Below are positions 33,178 to 46,900 of a DNA stretch of 64,000 bases, in pieces. This stretch comes from Apus apus (taxonomy: Eukaryota; Chordata; Aves; Apodiformes; Apodidae): assembly GCF_020740795.1 (NCBI RefSeq), contig NC_067289.1, positions 25,600,108 through 25,664,107 on the forward strand, written 5' to 3'. A program made the position numbers and the translations under genes. Positions within the stretch are counted from its first letter, which is position 1; each line of letters begins with the position of its first letter. The notes below the pieces were generated by a model. That model made no database searches. It was not told where the DNA came from and saw only the letters and a program-made list of their open reading frames with translations.

Positions 33178-33183
33178 AATAAA
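33178..33183 (+). terminator. C3orf33: Poly(A) signal AATAAA, distal, C3orf33
   Basis: AATAAA in CTTCCAATAAAATTT followed by a T/GT-rich stretch (TTCTTATGTTCACTGTTAC), the better-looking of the two candidate ends. Confidence 0.65.
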
Positions 33184-33210
33184 ATTTAATTTCTTATGTT
33201 CACTGTTACA

Positions 33211-34600
33211 TGTTTTATATACCAAGCACTTGACCTTTGTCTAACCTCCCACAGTCCCAAAATCTATTTGAAGTTAAGTGTTGCACAGATTTTCTTTCTT
33301 TCGATGTGATTCCTTCCCAAAGAAATGCTGGGGAGCAGAGTGTGGTACAAAAAATGTTAACAAGCATTGCTTTTCTGACAAGTAGTTGCTACATTGTCAT
33401 TTTCTCTGCTGACTTCAGGGCAAAGTTATGAATCCTTAGATCCTAAAAAAACTTGACTCTGTATTTCTGTTTTGTAAAGGAAGTCATGGGAGGATTTATC
33501 ACCAAAATCCACTGTAAAGTTGAGAGGAAGAGCTGGAGAAACATCACATTACATGTCCAGTGCGCAGAGGTGAGGTCTTGCTCCCTCAGTCTTGCCTCAG
33601 CCCTTTTTACCCTTGATGAAGTTCAGAAAAGCCCTAGATATTTTTCTGAATTACAGCAAATTGTTGTAATCCTTTCCTTTAGGTTTTGGCTTGTGATGGA
33701 TTTTTAAAAAGGTGGCAGTATAGCTGCTCCATCGCTCACTTAGCCTCCTCTCAGTCTGAACTACATCTTTGAAGTTTCCTTCCCTGTTTTTGAGGTAGCC
33801 TAACAAATGATTTCAGAAGGAAGTATAGAGAGAGGTATCTGACAGCTTTGAGTTCAGGGCTCTGATCTCTTTTCACGTTTGCTGCACATGACAAGGAGTT
33901 TGGGCGGTGTGCTCTCCCCGCAGCTCTTGGTCAGAACACAAAGCCCGGGAAGCAGCTCCGTGTTTGGGATCAGTGCTGTAAGGGACAATGGCACAGGGGG
34001 TGGTGTGGGAGTTGAGGTTGCAGTGGCAACTGATTTCGGGAGAGTCAACTCCTGTTAATTGTTTGTTAATGCTGTTTCCCTTATCGTCCAGGGCTTATCA
34101 GTTTTTAAAACAACAACAACAAAGCACCCTCCCCCCTCAAAAGAGCAGGACTCAGTTCAAAGCTGTGCTTCCCATCTGTGCAAGGCTTGAGGAGCTGCAG
34201 ACCTTGTCTCCGTGGGAGGCCGGCCTATTGAAAAGCCGGTAACAGGAGTAGGAACAAATAGCGCTGTGGAAGCGAGCTGGGGGACGGGCTGGGGGGAGAG
34301 CAGGCACTTTTCTGCCTGAGATAAACACAGCCCGCCTGCCTCAGAGGAGCTCTGTCCCGCTCCTTCAGCCACAGCAGCAGTACCCGCCGGAGGGCTTTAA
34401 AGCAGGGGATGCAGTTCTGGGATGATGAGGAATAAGGACAAGAATTAAAACGAGACAAAACAGCCACTGTTTAGCTCTTACGCCTTCGCCCTTTCAACTC
34501 TGTGAGCAACACAACGTCTTGAAAACACCACAGGCAGCGGAGGGAAGGCCCCTAAGGAAAATGCCTTCAGTGTCGCGCGGGGTGTTTATGGCGGCTGCGG
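33211..34600. other. Intergenic DNA between C3orf33 and the next CpG island
   Basis: About 1.4 kb, rising in G+C to the right. No exon or repeat family recognised. Confidence 0.7.
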
Positions 34601-35810
34601 CACGTCAGGCAAATAAATGGTTGTCACCAACACGACCAGCTTCCCGCGGAGCCGCCCGCAGGTGCCGCGACCAGCCTTCCCGGGGGGGCAGCAGGGCAGC
34701 CCCTCCTGCCCCGGCCCCGGCACCCGCCCCCCGGGGCGGCCGGGGGCAGCAAGTCACGCTTCGCAAACTGGAGCTTTAGCTTCACCTCCGCCGGGAGAGA
34801 CGCTCCCTCAGGCCAGGGCTTTGGCGGGCCCGTCACCCGGGGGAAACCAGAGCCGCCTCAGCTCCCGCCTCCCCGCCGGGAGCTTCGGCAGCTCAGCGCG
34901 GGTGAAAACCCGGGAACTTCCTGGTAGAGTTTTAAAGGCAATAACCCCCCCTCAGCCAGACGGGACGCTTTCCCTGCCCCGGGGGCCCTGCCCGGCGCTG
35001 CGGGGGGCGGTGCCGCCCCGCCCCGCGGCAGGTGCGGCCGCGAGGGGCCCTGAGGCGCCCTGAGGCGCGGGGCGGCCCGCGCGTCTCCGGCACCCGCCGC
35101 CCGAGGGGCCGCCCCGCCAGCCCCGCCCGGGGGGCCCGAGCCGGTGAGGGAAGGGGCCGCCCGCCCCGCGGCAGCCGTGAGGCGGGAGCGGCGCGGGGGG
35201 CAGCGCCGAGGAGGGGCAGCGCGGCGCCCCGCAGGCTGGCGGCGGCTGCACAATGGAGCAGGTTGAATGGGAGCGGGCGCGGGGCTGCCGCAACACCGGG
35301 GCTGGATCGCCGGCCGCAGCCGGCGCCGCTCGGCCTGCGGGCGGGAGGCCGCTCCGCTCCGCTCCGGGCCGGGCAGCGCTCCGGGTTTCCCCCGCGCTCC
35401 GCGGCGGAGGGCGGGCAGGGCCGGGGCGGGGCGGGCGGCAGCGCCGTGCGTTTGAACGGGAGAGCAGGTTGAGGCGGCGGTGCGGGACGGGCCCGCCGAG
35501 CCCGGCGCCCGCGGTGAGTGAGGGAGTGAGTGAGGGCGGGACGGGGCCCGGCCGGGGCGCCGCGGCCCTTCGAGGGAACCTCCGCCGGGCTGTGGTTCGG
35601 GGGGTGAAGGGTGGGCTTGCCAGGTGCTCGCAGCTGAAAGGAGGGTTTGCTTTATCCAAGTTTGCAGCTGATGGAGGAACCGCGAGCTGCTCCTCCCCTG
35701 CCCGCAGCCCGGGGAGCACCGGGGGGTCCCTGGGGCAGAGCGGGGCCGAGGTGCCCCGAGGTGGAGCTGGGGCCACAAGGGGCTGCTCCGGCGGCTGCGC
35801 TGGCCCTGTT
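34600..35810. promoter_or_regulatory. CpG island, probable main promoter of PLCH1
   Basis: About 1.2 kb of very dense CpG with many GC boxes. It is the only strong island between C3orf33 and the first PLCH1 coding exons. A near-consensus donor (GCG|GTGAGT) at 35513/35514 could end a non-coding first exon. Assignment to PLCH1 rests on gene order and is inference. Long frames on both strands are composition artefacts. Confidence 0.6.
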
Positions 35811-38800
35811 TGTTCTGTTGCTTAAACAGTGAATCACGCCGGCTGAACTTCCAGTCTGTTTCTGGGCTCTTGGCCTTCTCTCTTGGGTGTAAAAAGCCAG
35901 CCGTGTGGGGCGGGAGGTTCGGCTTCCAGGTTGTGTCCGAAGAGTTGCAGCAGCCGGTTCGGCGACGAGCTAAAACTAGAGAAAACTGCAGCCGCCTGAG
36001 TGCCTGAGGCCAGAGCGTGTTAAACGAGGCTTGGCGGTGGATCCTGACCCGCGGAGAGGCGTGCAGGCATCACTCCGAGAGTGTGGCGGGGTGCAGAGCC
36101 TGGTCCTGGCCCTGTGCTGAAGGAGGGGGCAGCTGAGAAGAGCCAAGGCTCTTGCTGCATTGAGTCCTCCCGAGAACACCTTCTTTGAGGGCTGATAATC
36201 TACTCCATAAGCCGTTTTTTCAAGGAAACAAAACAAAAAAAAGTTAGCACAACGAGGTGCGACTTGTGCTTCATGCATGTTTTATTGTAATTAAGCAACT
36301 GTATAATTCTGGGCACTTCAGCTCTAGCTGACTGAAAAGTGGTTTTAGAAGTGTTATTAAATTCCAAGGGAAAGATATAAACCTTATCTGATGAACTGCT
36401 CATAGGCTCTTTGTTTAAAGTGTGCTTTAACTCTTGGGTTATAAAGAACAATGTTTGCCTGTTTTCAGAGGACTCTTCTGTTTTACTTGTCCTTGGGACT
36501 TCTGGCCCGTGTGTTACACAACTCGGAGGGAGCAAAAGAAAACTTTGGTTGTCTGTTGTTCTGAGATGTGAAAGAATACCTGCAGGTAACGTTACTGACA
36601 AGACAGGCAGGATTCGACCCTGCAACAAGACACCTCAGTTAAAGATAACATGGTATACACAGAAATAAAATGTGGACTTTTGGGGAGGTGAGAGACAGCA
36701 GAGTGCATGAGCACTGCTAAACGTCTCCCTGTTTCTTTAAGTGCTAGCTTCCTTGAATAACTTTGAGAAAACTGCTTTTTTTTTTTCCCCTTTTATCCTT
36801 TTTAACTCTGAAATATGCTTTTTCTAGGTTTAAAAAAGCCAGTAGGCTGCTACAGAATAAAATGTTCTGGTTTATTTAGTTGAAAAGGCATGATTTGTGA
36901 AAAATGATCTGGCCGGTTACAGACGCCTTCTGGTTTTATGCTACCTATTGTCTATAAAAATGGGGATCAGCTGGTGGTTTTGGATCAAGTGGTGCACAAC
37001 TCATTATTTTAACAATACTGGCTCAGCTTGGGAGGTTGCCTAGGGAATTGATTTAATGCTCCTGCCCTTTCACCCTTTGAGGCAGGTGTCCCGTGATGAC
37101 TTTGATCAAAATTGCCGGTATTTGTGAAGGAGAATAAAATTTTCACTCCATAAAAGCAAAGGAGAGGCCACTTGCTATGAACAGTTCCCAGTTTTGCTTG
37201 AGTTCATCTGTAATTTAAAAAAACTTGTCAAGAAATACCAGTGGCAGTAAAACAGTTTTATGAGCATCAAAACTCAGAACAAAAATTAGTTCTCTATTCA
37301 ATATTAACTTCCCCAATTTCTAGGAAAGGCTTCAGTGCTGAAGCTGTTCATTTCTGTTGGCTCTACAAAGTAATTTTTCTATAAATAGAATGTTTTTTCT
37401 TCAATAAAATCTGAGCAAGGCTTTTCTTGTTTTAAGGTGTCCCCCAAGATCCAGCCCAATTATATTGATAACCTGGATGGCAAAGCCAGGGCCACAGCTA
37501 CACACGTTTACCTGAATGTGTTGAAGTGAAGGTGCTTTAGAGGCAGAGTTATTATGGCATTTTCCTTGTGGCACAGTAGGCTGCAGTTGTGTTCTGAGCA
37601 GCCGTGGGGGCTGCTGCAGTGGAAGGGTGCTGAATCCCCTGGCCAGCAGAGCATGGCTGCCCAGCAGTGCTGAGCAACGTGACAGGGATTAATTGGTTTG
37701 AACCGCCAAGTCTGGACTGTGCTGGGGATGAATCTGTCTCTGCATCCACCTCCTTAGGCAAAAGGGACTCCCACTGGAGCACTGCTGGTGTTGGCCAGCC
37801 TTAGTGCAGACTGATCTGATTGCCAGGAGGGGTGTGTGTGTACTGTTTTCTTTCTTTTTCTTTGGTTCTTGTTTAATTTAGAAAGCTGGAATTGTTGGTG
37901 ACAAAGGTGATTCCCTGTTCCAGTCTCCGTGGCCACTGAGGCATTACCATTGCTTCCTGACTCCTGGAGCCTTTTGCTGGTCATCTGGCATTACTATCTA
38001 GTTGCACCTGGCTAGCTGAGTGTGATGTGGAGCATGAATTTGAGAGATGGGAAGGCAGGCTGGGAGATCCAGAAGGTGAGGCAATATCCACTACAGCAGA
38101 TACACCCTTATTAGGGCTCTCACATGGGCCGTAGGAGTACAGAGGAGCAGAAGTGAGAGGCAGGCAGAGCTGCTGAGGCAATTTGAAGCAGGCACCTGTT
38201 GCAGTGTTAGAAAAAGCCATGGACATGACATGGGGGATGCAATGTGAGCCCCCACGGGGGCTCAGGCCACAGGGGAGCAATGCCCAAGTGCTGCGAGGGC
38301 ATTCAGCCAGGGGTGTTGAAGCGGGGTATCGTTCTCGTCAAGAGATGGACATGTGAGTCTCTTCAGCTTGAAATAACTCAAGGTTGCTTGCAAGGCATTT
38401 CAAGTGGAGACAAGCTGTTGAGTAAAGCAGTGCGTGCTCCGTTACAGGCTCGACAGATTGGAGCTGACACAAGCTGACATACCCACGCAGGCTGAGCGTG
38501 ACCCAGCGTGTCCCTGAGGTGGAGTACGGGGTGTGTCGAATCTAACTGCATGGGCCAGAGATGGGCATTGCTGAGCTTCCTGTCGATGTGCTCCCCATCT
38601 TCTTTGCTTGCTCCTAGTTGATTGGCAGCAAACTTGGTACTGTCCCCACAAGAAAAGAGTGGAAGGATATTAGCAATTACTGACTGTGGCAGCAACTGCC
38701 AGGGTTTCATAGATTGTAGCAATAGCCATAGGTTTAGTAATAGCTGTTTCAGTTGTGTTGCCCATTACAAGGAGTAGGGTCTCTTATATTAACACTATGT

Positions 38801-39844
38801 CTGAAAACATCCTGTCCAAATTATTAAATATTTACTCCAGGTGAGAGGGAATGCTCTCAGGCATGATCTGGTGTGCTGCATAACACCTTCTTACAGGGTG
38901 CTTCTTACAGGGTGTGCTTCTGCTAATCTGTTTTGGAGGAAAAGGTCCCTGAAGCTGCAAAGTTACCTATGGGAGAGAAGCATTTATTTCCATTTCTAGA
39001 AACAGAATAATTATTTTCTGAAATAATAACAACAGAGGAAGCTAACACTTCATGTTCATTCTTTAAAGCTTCACGTCATTTTACTGTTGGGAAAAGGTCT
39101 TAAAGTCTGTGCCTGGTATTTTCAGAAGCTCTCAAAGATGTTGTTCACAGCTGCTCAGTAAATTTCTTGCTGTGTCGAATCTCTGTGAGAACATCTACTT
39201 CCTTCACTTGCCTTTTTTGTTTCACACTCCAGGCAGAGATGCACGTGGTGAGGTGGTTCTGACCGGAGATGCAGCTGAAAGTGCTGGGTGTGTTCTGAGG
39301 GGACCATCAGGCTGTGTTTGCTGACACTGTGGATAGTTCACCCTGGTCAGCATCACCACTGCTGGGCTGAGGGCTGGGAGTGGGAGTTGCATTTTTAACC
39401 GTGTGCAGTACTGTAATTCATTGGAGTCTGTGGAAATTTATCATCTCCAGCAAAAGATCCAGCTAAAGTTGGATTTTGGCATTGTTGGTGATGCATAAGA
39501 TAATAGTGTTGCCAATGTGGTGAAGTGAGTCTCTCTGTAGATTGATACCTCCAACATAGAAAGATTCTTGTGTTCCACATCTAGAGTTTGAGAACCTTTG
39601 TGCAGCAAAACAAAAAAGAAAATTTTGGATTAGTGAATTGGTGTAGGAACGTGTGCACAGTAAAACAGTCACATACATTCATTCCTATTATTTCCATGCC
39701 TAGTGGGATGACTGTTTCGCTGAACACAGGGTGTGCAAGGCAGGTGTCTTCTGAAGTGGTGCCCACTGAGTGATAGAGGCAGCAGCATCCTGCCCTCCTG
39801 GAAATAATTCCGTAAATAGGAGGAAAACAAATTCCATTTAGGCT
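35811..39844 (+). other. Probable PLCH1 first intron, left part, nothing recognised
   Basis: About 4 kb without a recognisable exon or mobile element. The small open frames carry no familiar sequence. Confidence 0.6.
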
Positions 39845-40983
39845 TCCTGAGGAATGGGGAGTGGTGACGGTCAATGGCAGCCTTGGCTGCAGTGATCATG
39901 AGGCGGTGGAGTTCAGGATCCTGTTTGGGAGGAACAAAATACCTAGCAGGACCGGAACCCTGGACTTCCACAGGGCCAACTTTGGCTTCTTCAATCAATT
40001 ATTAAGGGAAGTCCCATGGGACAGAGCACTAGATGGTAAAGGGGCTCAAGATAGTTGGTCAGCATTCAAGGACCACTTCTTGCAAGCTCAGGATCAGAGC
40101 ATCCCAATGGGTAGGAAATCAAGTAAGGGAGCCAGGAGACCTGCATGGTTAAACAAGGATCTGCTTGGCAAACTCAAGTGGAAAAAGATAATCTATGGAT
40201 CATGGAAGGAGGGGCTGGCCACCTGGGAGGAATATAGGACTGAGTCTTGCATCTGGGGAAGAACAACCCCATGTACCAGTACAGGCTGGGGGCTGACCTG
40301 CTGGAGAGCAGTGTAGGTGAAAGGGATCTGGGGGTCCTGGTGAACAGGAGGATGACCATGAGCCAGCAATGTGCCCTTGTGGCCAAGAAGGCCAATGGCA
40401 TCCTGGGGTGCATCAGAAAGGGTGTGGTTAGTAGGTCAAGAGAGGTTCTCCTCCCCCTCTATTCTGCCTTGGTGAGGCTGCATCTGGAATATTGTGTCCA
40501 GTTCTGGGCCCCTCAGTTCAGGAAGGATAAGGAACTGCTTGAAAGAGTCCAGCGCAGAGCCAGAGAGATGATGGAGGGAGTGAAACATCTCCCTGATGAG
40601 GAAAGGCTGAGGGAGCTGGGTCTCTTGAGCTTGGAGGAGACTGAGAGGCAACCTCATCAATGTTTACAAATATGTTAAGGGCAAGTGTCTGGAGGATGGA
40701 GCCAGGCTTTGTTCAGTGATGTCCAGTGATAGGATAAGGGGCAATGGGTGCAAACTGGAGCACAGGAGGTTCCACATAAACATCAGAAAAAACTTCTTTA
40801 CTGTGAGAGTGACAGAGCCCTGGGACAGGCTGCCCAGAGAGGCTGTGGAGTCTCCTTCTCTGGAGACATTCAAAACCTGCCTGGACATGTTCCTGTGTGG
40901 TGTGCTCTGGGTGATCCTGCTCTGGCAGGGGGGTTGGACTGGATGATCTTTTGAGGTCCCTTCCAACCCCTAGGATTCTGTGA
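39845..40983 (+). mobile_element. CR1 LINE, 5'-truncated and internally deleted
   Basis: The first 400 nt encode the end of the CR1 ORF2 endonuclease and linker (NGSLGCSDHEAVEFRILFG, RRPAWLNKDLLGKLKWKK). The sequence then jumps near 40243 to the end of reverse transcriptase ([59 protein letters not shown]) in a different frame, so most of the catalytic reverse transcriptase is missing. It ends with the usual CR1 tail, CCTTCCAACCCCTAGGATTCTGTGA. Both halves keep long open stretches, suggesting a fairly young copy. It cannot move by itself. Confidence 0.95.
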
Positions 40984-43900
40984 AATGCTAATTCCCTTTC
41001 AGGGTCTGTTGCCATGGGGAGTCAGTTCAAATCCTTTCTAATGCCTTCCTCAGCAGCAAGTTGTGCTGACACATGCTTTTCATGACTTTCCAGAAAAAGC
41101 AGAGAAATTACTTGAAACAAAAGCTCCATCAGAACCAAGAGCCACAGGAAGATGGAGGTTTGCTGTGTGGAGCTGTGGGTAGGACAGTTGTACAACTCTC
41201 CATTGTGCAGGCTGACATGGCTGGCCTGCTCTCCAGCCTGCATTGGGTGGGCTCCTTTGGCCAGGAATGGGTTCTGGGGAACTGATCTGCGAGACACCGT
41301 GTGTGGTGCTGTGCAGTGAAGTGCCTGCTCCCATCCTGGAAAGTGAAAGGGTAGTTTATGGAGCACATTTTGGGCATTGTACCTCAAGTGTCCCTCCTCA
41401 GGTTGGATGCTGTTGGGGTGAGGGGACCTCACAGATGACTGGTGCCGGTGGGAGGGTGATGTGCAGCCACTGCTGCCTCTGGACCTTCAGCTCTGGCCCA
41501 GGGAAGCTGGGAGCTGTTTCCTGAGTGTCCCCAGCAGAGTTGGTACTGGGACAAGGGACCAAACTTGGGGACAATGAGATTGTGCTGATGTAGATTACTA
41601 GTTGCTATAAAATGAACAAATGTTTAGAAGCAGCTTTCTCAAACACTTGAGCGAACTGACATCAGAGTCCATCTTCACCTGGGGAGTGACATAGCACTAA
41701 GATCAGAGTTTAATGCTCTAATGGGGCAATAGCCAAAATACCAGGTTAAAAAAAAAAAATAAACCTGCATTTTCAGGAAAACTTATCTGTCTAAAGAGCA
41801 TGGAAATGCAACACCTGTATCCCAAATCCAAGCTTGCTTGTGACCTTTACTTTTTGAATATTCAACTCTAATAGTTTCTAGTTACTCCCAGGAAAATTCA
41901 CAGGGAATTTTTCTTTGCTGCAGCATGGTCCTGCACACTGACACCTTCACTGCCAGCATTGTGCTATTGTTCTCACAGCCTCATGGCTCATTAGGTCAGC
42001 CTGATGACAGATCTGGCAGAAAAATAACCAAGCAAAAATATCTTTATTTTATTCCACCAGATCAATTCCTAGAGAAGTAAGAAAAGGATCAGATACTGGA
42101 TGTTTTTTTCTTCCAAGTGTTATCAGTCTTGTTTTATGCTGGTGGTATGTATGGATAAATACTTGCTGTTGAAAAGGGAGTGTATCTTTGAGGGTACTTT
42201 TAAAGTCTTTTGTTTATACAAGAAGGTACTTTAACCTCTGGAAAGTAACCCTACATTTATGAAACAGTTTACAGCATAGGTAGGTAAATATTTGTTTTTT
42301 TCAGTTATGAGTGAGACCAATGCGTGGACAAAAAAAATATTTTTATATCAGTAGTATGGATCTTTCACCCCATGCAGCTAACATGCTTATTCTGCATGGC
42401 TCCTATACGTGTAACTTTGACAATATTTATGCAGGTTGTTTCACGGGAATGTAGATATTTGATGCTGATTAAAGTGGAGATTTACACAGACGATGTTTGG
42501 AACCCTTAGAGTCTGGGTTCATATGACAGTTAAATCTAAATCTGCATGAATTCAGACCAGCTTAAATGCTTAGCAATATTTGGGTGACAGTGGCTTAGTG
42601 AAATAAGAAGCCCAAGACTGCAGATGGGTGGATGCTCCATGAAATATTGTCATATTAGGATTTTATAATCATCTCAGATTTGGTTTTCAGGTCTAACTAT
42701 GGCTAAGCTTTTCATCAGATAGCTACTTTGTTTTGTGGATACTGTTTAGAAAAAATATCACCCATGTTGTGCAGCAGCTGGTGTCTGAAAGCTTGAAGGT
42801 TCCACCGGAGGATTTGTTGGTACTTTCTTTAGAAAGTGAAAATATGAACTGTAAACAGCAGCTCTTTTTCTAATGTATAAAGCCTTTTGATGGCTACTGA
42901 TAAACTAACCTAGGAGAAATCCTGGGGTGTATTTCAACAGGTTCCAGTAAAAAGAAAGTTGGTGAGAGCGAGAATTTTCCTGGTTGCTTGTTGTGGTGTA
43001 AACAATTACAAGTGACTTCAGTCCCTCTCTTCAGAATCTGTTATTTCATAATATAATGAAAGGCTGAGCCCTTGGACTATTGAGACCATGTTGTACAAGT
43101 GTCTTCTCTGATTTCCACTGCAATGTGTTTACCAAGCTGCTGAGTGCTGATGACACCTTCACAATTTATGTAGAGCTTGGTCTGGAATGTGTTTATAGGA
43201 ATAAGAGATTGCACAGAGGAAGCAATGATCCCATCTGGGCAGCCCTCGTTCTGCTCCTGAGGTATGCAGGGAAATATTTTCTTGCTCTCAAACTTTAGGT
43301 ACATCAGTTAACTTGTCTCTGTTCTAATAATATATGTAGATCAGTTGTGAAGCCAAATGGCTCTGGTCTGGAATACCACCTCAGTATTCTCCAAGGAAAG
43401 CCCAAAATAGTGTTTGTACTGTGATTTAGTGTCTATCTTCTCTGTTTGCAATAACTGGAAGCTAACTGGGTGCCTGCTGTGGCGGTCAGCAGACATTAGG
43501 GTGTCCCCACCACCATCACAGCTGCCAGACTGAGGACCAGCCTTTCTCTGGACACTGCATTCCTGCTACTTAGTGCCAGCCAGACGGGCTCTCAACCTTC
43601 CTGTACAGATGTCTCTAATGCTCATAAGAGTGCTCTCTGCCCGTATCTAGTGCTAATACAGCATTCTTTCCAATCACACACTTAGTGTGCCCTTTCCTTG
43701 ACTCTGCATTGCTCTTCTCATTTTAACGTAAATATTTTTTATTCTTCATTATGCTTTTTCTTCATCACTTGTAGCATCCAGTATCTCTGAACTATTTTTC
43801 ACTGTACAATTGATGGTATCTGCAATAGGTGCAAACTTTCAAAATCTAGAGCCCTCTGAATATTCAGTGTTTCCTGGACTTCATTTTCTGTTGCAAGCAG

Positions 43901-46900
43901 AATTGGCAGGCACATGCACTTTTTAAAAAACTTTGGTAGAACTTTTTACAAAACATTTGTTTTTACCATGCACTATTCTGTGCCAAGGAAAGGAATGAAT
44001 TTTTTAGAAATCATAGATTCAAAATGTGTTCACTGGATAGATGCTGGAACAGCAGGTTCTGAAACTGGAGCTGAGGTTTTGTCAGAGCTCAGTACTGGTG
44101 AGCTGCAATATCTGTCCTGTTAGTAGGAACTATTCATATTATCTGATGGACTTAATAATGTTATCTGTTAGAGTGCTTCAGAAACAAGAAGGGGAGAGGG
44201 CAGCTGAGAAAAGGTGACATTAGTGATCTCTCCACCCTGTTACTGCTCACTTAACTGCCAATTAATCTGTTCTCCAGAGAGCTGTGCACAGGACTCAGAC
44301 AAGTTTCTATCTGATCCTAAATGGACATGTGCTTAAAATCCTCTTCACATCCAGGACCTGCACAGTGTCTAGGTTAAATATTGCAGGTAAATATTTAGAT
44401 TATGCTGCTACTTTCTCAATAGTTTCCTGCTAACCGTAACAGTCAGAGCCTGAGCTGGGAGCTTGTTCTGCCCAAGTGCTGCTCACTCTGCAGCAGCTGG
44501 CATAACGCAGTGGGATTTCCTGGAATGAGCATCCTACTTCTCTGCACCACTTCCATGAGCTTTTTCTGTGCAAGGGGGTGAAACTACAGAATACTGTGAG
44601 ACCAGGGGTGCCAGGTGTTAGGTTGTCCATGTTAAGGCTCTTGTAACAAGAAGCATCTATCACAACCTAGGCAAAGCGTATGTATACTCTGCTACATTCA
44701 GAAGTATCTTGTACATTAATCTCTACAACTTTTATTAAAAAATAATTTCATAAAGCATGCACATAACAAAGCTTCCCTTGTAAGGAGTTAATCCACTGTC
44801 TTGAGGACAAAAAGTCATATTTGTTCATCTCAATCATCTACATCTACACAGATGTGTATATGCATACAGACATGCATACTTTAGTTTAACTTATTTTTTA
44901 ATACTGAATTTATTGGAGCAAAATCAGTTTACTTCCATTAATAACTCTTTTTGTAAAGTACCGTTCAGTACAACTAATCATAGTCCTTGCTCTTCTCCTT
45001 GGAAGGATGTCTCTTACAGAACACTACTCGAGTTACTGAAATAACGCAGCTGACACGTGTTTAATGGCAATTGATCAGCTAAAACAGAAGATACAGTTGC
45101 TTCAAGTTCCCGTGTTCCTGCACATTCCACTCCTTTGCTCCATTTACACCTTAATACAGTTTATCCAGATACAAAGTAGGCAATCCAGATACAGGGGAGT
45201 AACCTCTCTCCACTCAGGCAGTGAAGCACCGATTGCTCTGCCTCCTGGAAACAATGTGCCAGGCTCGGGGCTGAACCTGCAGGAATTTTGCTTGTCATGA
45301 AGAGCTGAGAAACGTGCAGAGCAGAAAAGCTTGGAGCATTTTCAACTCCTTCTGAATTGGTTGTGTTGGCAAGTAAGCACACAAACTAGTTCTGAGCTCA
45401 GATTTATCTCTTCAGGGTTTCAGACACTTTTTGCCAAAACTGTTTTGGTGGTGCAGCCCTTTCCCATGGAGCACACTGATACACTTACTTTTTTTCTCCT
45501 TAGTTTATTTGACACGTCTACAAGAAGTTACACAGGGATAGCCTGTATAACACTGTGTAACAAGCAGGATGTTCATTTTCTACGATGTCTTTATTATTGA
45601 AAATGTGCAAATTTGTGCACATTTGAGTTCCTGAGTGCAGATTAATTTGAAATGATATTTGGCCCAAAGTGTGTAGCTGGTTGGTTTTTTCTTTTGCTTT
45701 TTTTGGTACTATACAATGAGGCATGATCCTGGTGGGACTCTCCCAGAGCTCTGTAATGGAGAAACAAATAACCTTGAGGGCCATCCAGATAACTGCTGGT
45801 GCCTCTGAGGAAGGTTTCCTTAGGGGATGATTGTGTCAGCTGATGCAGCCACTCTGGGATTCTGCCTTCATTCCTGAGGTGCCAGGGGGAGAACCTTTGT
45901 TCCAAGGGACCACCGTGGTGGAGAACCCTTTGTGCCAAAACAAAGGAGTATTGTATCGGCATGAGCCCTGAACTGGAGGGGACTGAAGGGTTTCTTTCAG
46001 AGGCAGTGCACAAATATATCAATAGCAACGTTTTCCCCATAAATCTCCCTCCCATTCCCTGTGACATGAATTCTGTGTGGGAGCTGAGCAGGAGATTAAA
46101 TCTCTTTTTATTTTTGTGTGAATTCTTAGTGATTAATACTAGATATTATTTTCTTGATTAAAACATGGTGTTACTTGTGGTTTTTATAGCCTAAAGCAAA
46201 GAGCTTGGCAGTAGGCTGGACCATGATGGTCAAATAATTCCTACACATTTAAAGTAACTAACAGCTTATGCCTTGCTAATTAGCACTAGAAAAGTGGCCC
46301 CAGTTCTGGCAAGCTATTATGAAAGCTCATGGCTGGCAAGGGCAAAAGTCCAAGAAATGTAGATGATGAAGTCTGGCAGAGGTAATGGGTATTACTGCTC
46401 AGTGTTCCAAATCTTAGTAAAATATACCTTTAGTGTAAACAATACACAGGCCATGCCCCAAACACATACTGTCATGGAGACTGTGATAGTTCTGAGATAG
46501 AGCAAAACAGAAACAGGCATTTTTGGCTGGGACCTGCAGGGGATCATTCAGACCATCTCTCCTCCCCACAGAGGCAATAGTAGAGGAGACTGGAGCAGGA
46601 GTAATATTACATCCCGGTAGTGGTTTGGTTATATGAAGATAGTTGGTGTTGTTTGTGCCAAGTGTGGGCAAGAAAGCAGCTGGGTTGATCAGAGTGAAGG
46701 TGGGAGTGAGATAAAATGGGAAACCAAAGCAGGTGTGTAACAGGAAGGGGTGTCTGGGTTGCTGAAATGTGAGTCTTGAACTTGATACAATAGTAAAGGG
46801 AGAAGGAGCATCCAGTTAAAGGATTTGGTGTCAGAACAGGAGATCAAGGAGTCCTTGGGGTTTTGTTTTGTTTTTCAGAAGAAAATAAGTATGAAATGCT

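Larger units (their letters stand above)
32330..33210 (+). other. C3orf33: C3orf33 3' UTR (predicted)
   Basis: About 0.9 kb from the stop to just past the second AATAAA. AT-rich towards its end. The cleavage point is inferred. Confidence 0.65.

Noticed and set aside
34858-35825. Overlapping frames of 146-306 codons on both strands
   Set aside because: Stop codons are rare in CpG-island DNA; the peptides are Arg/Pro/Ala/Gly-rich without any domain.
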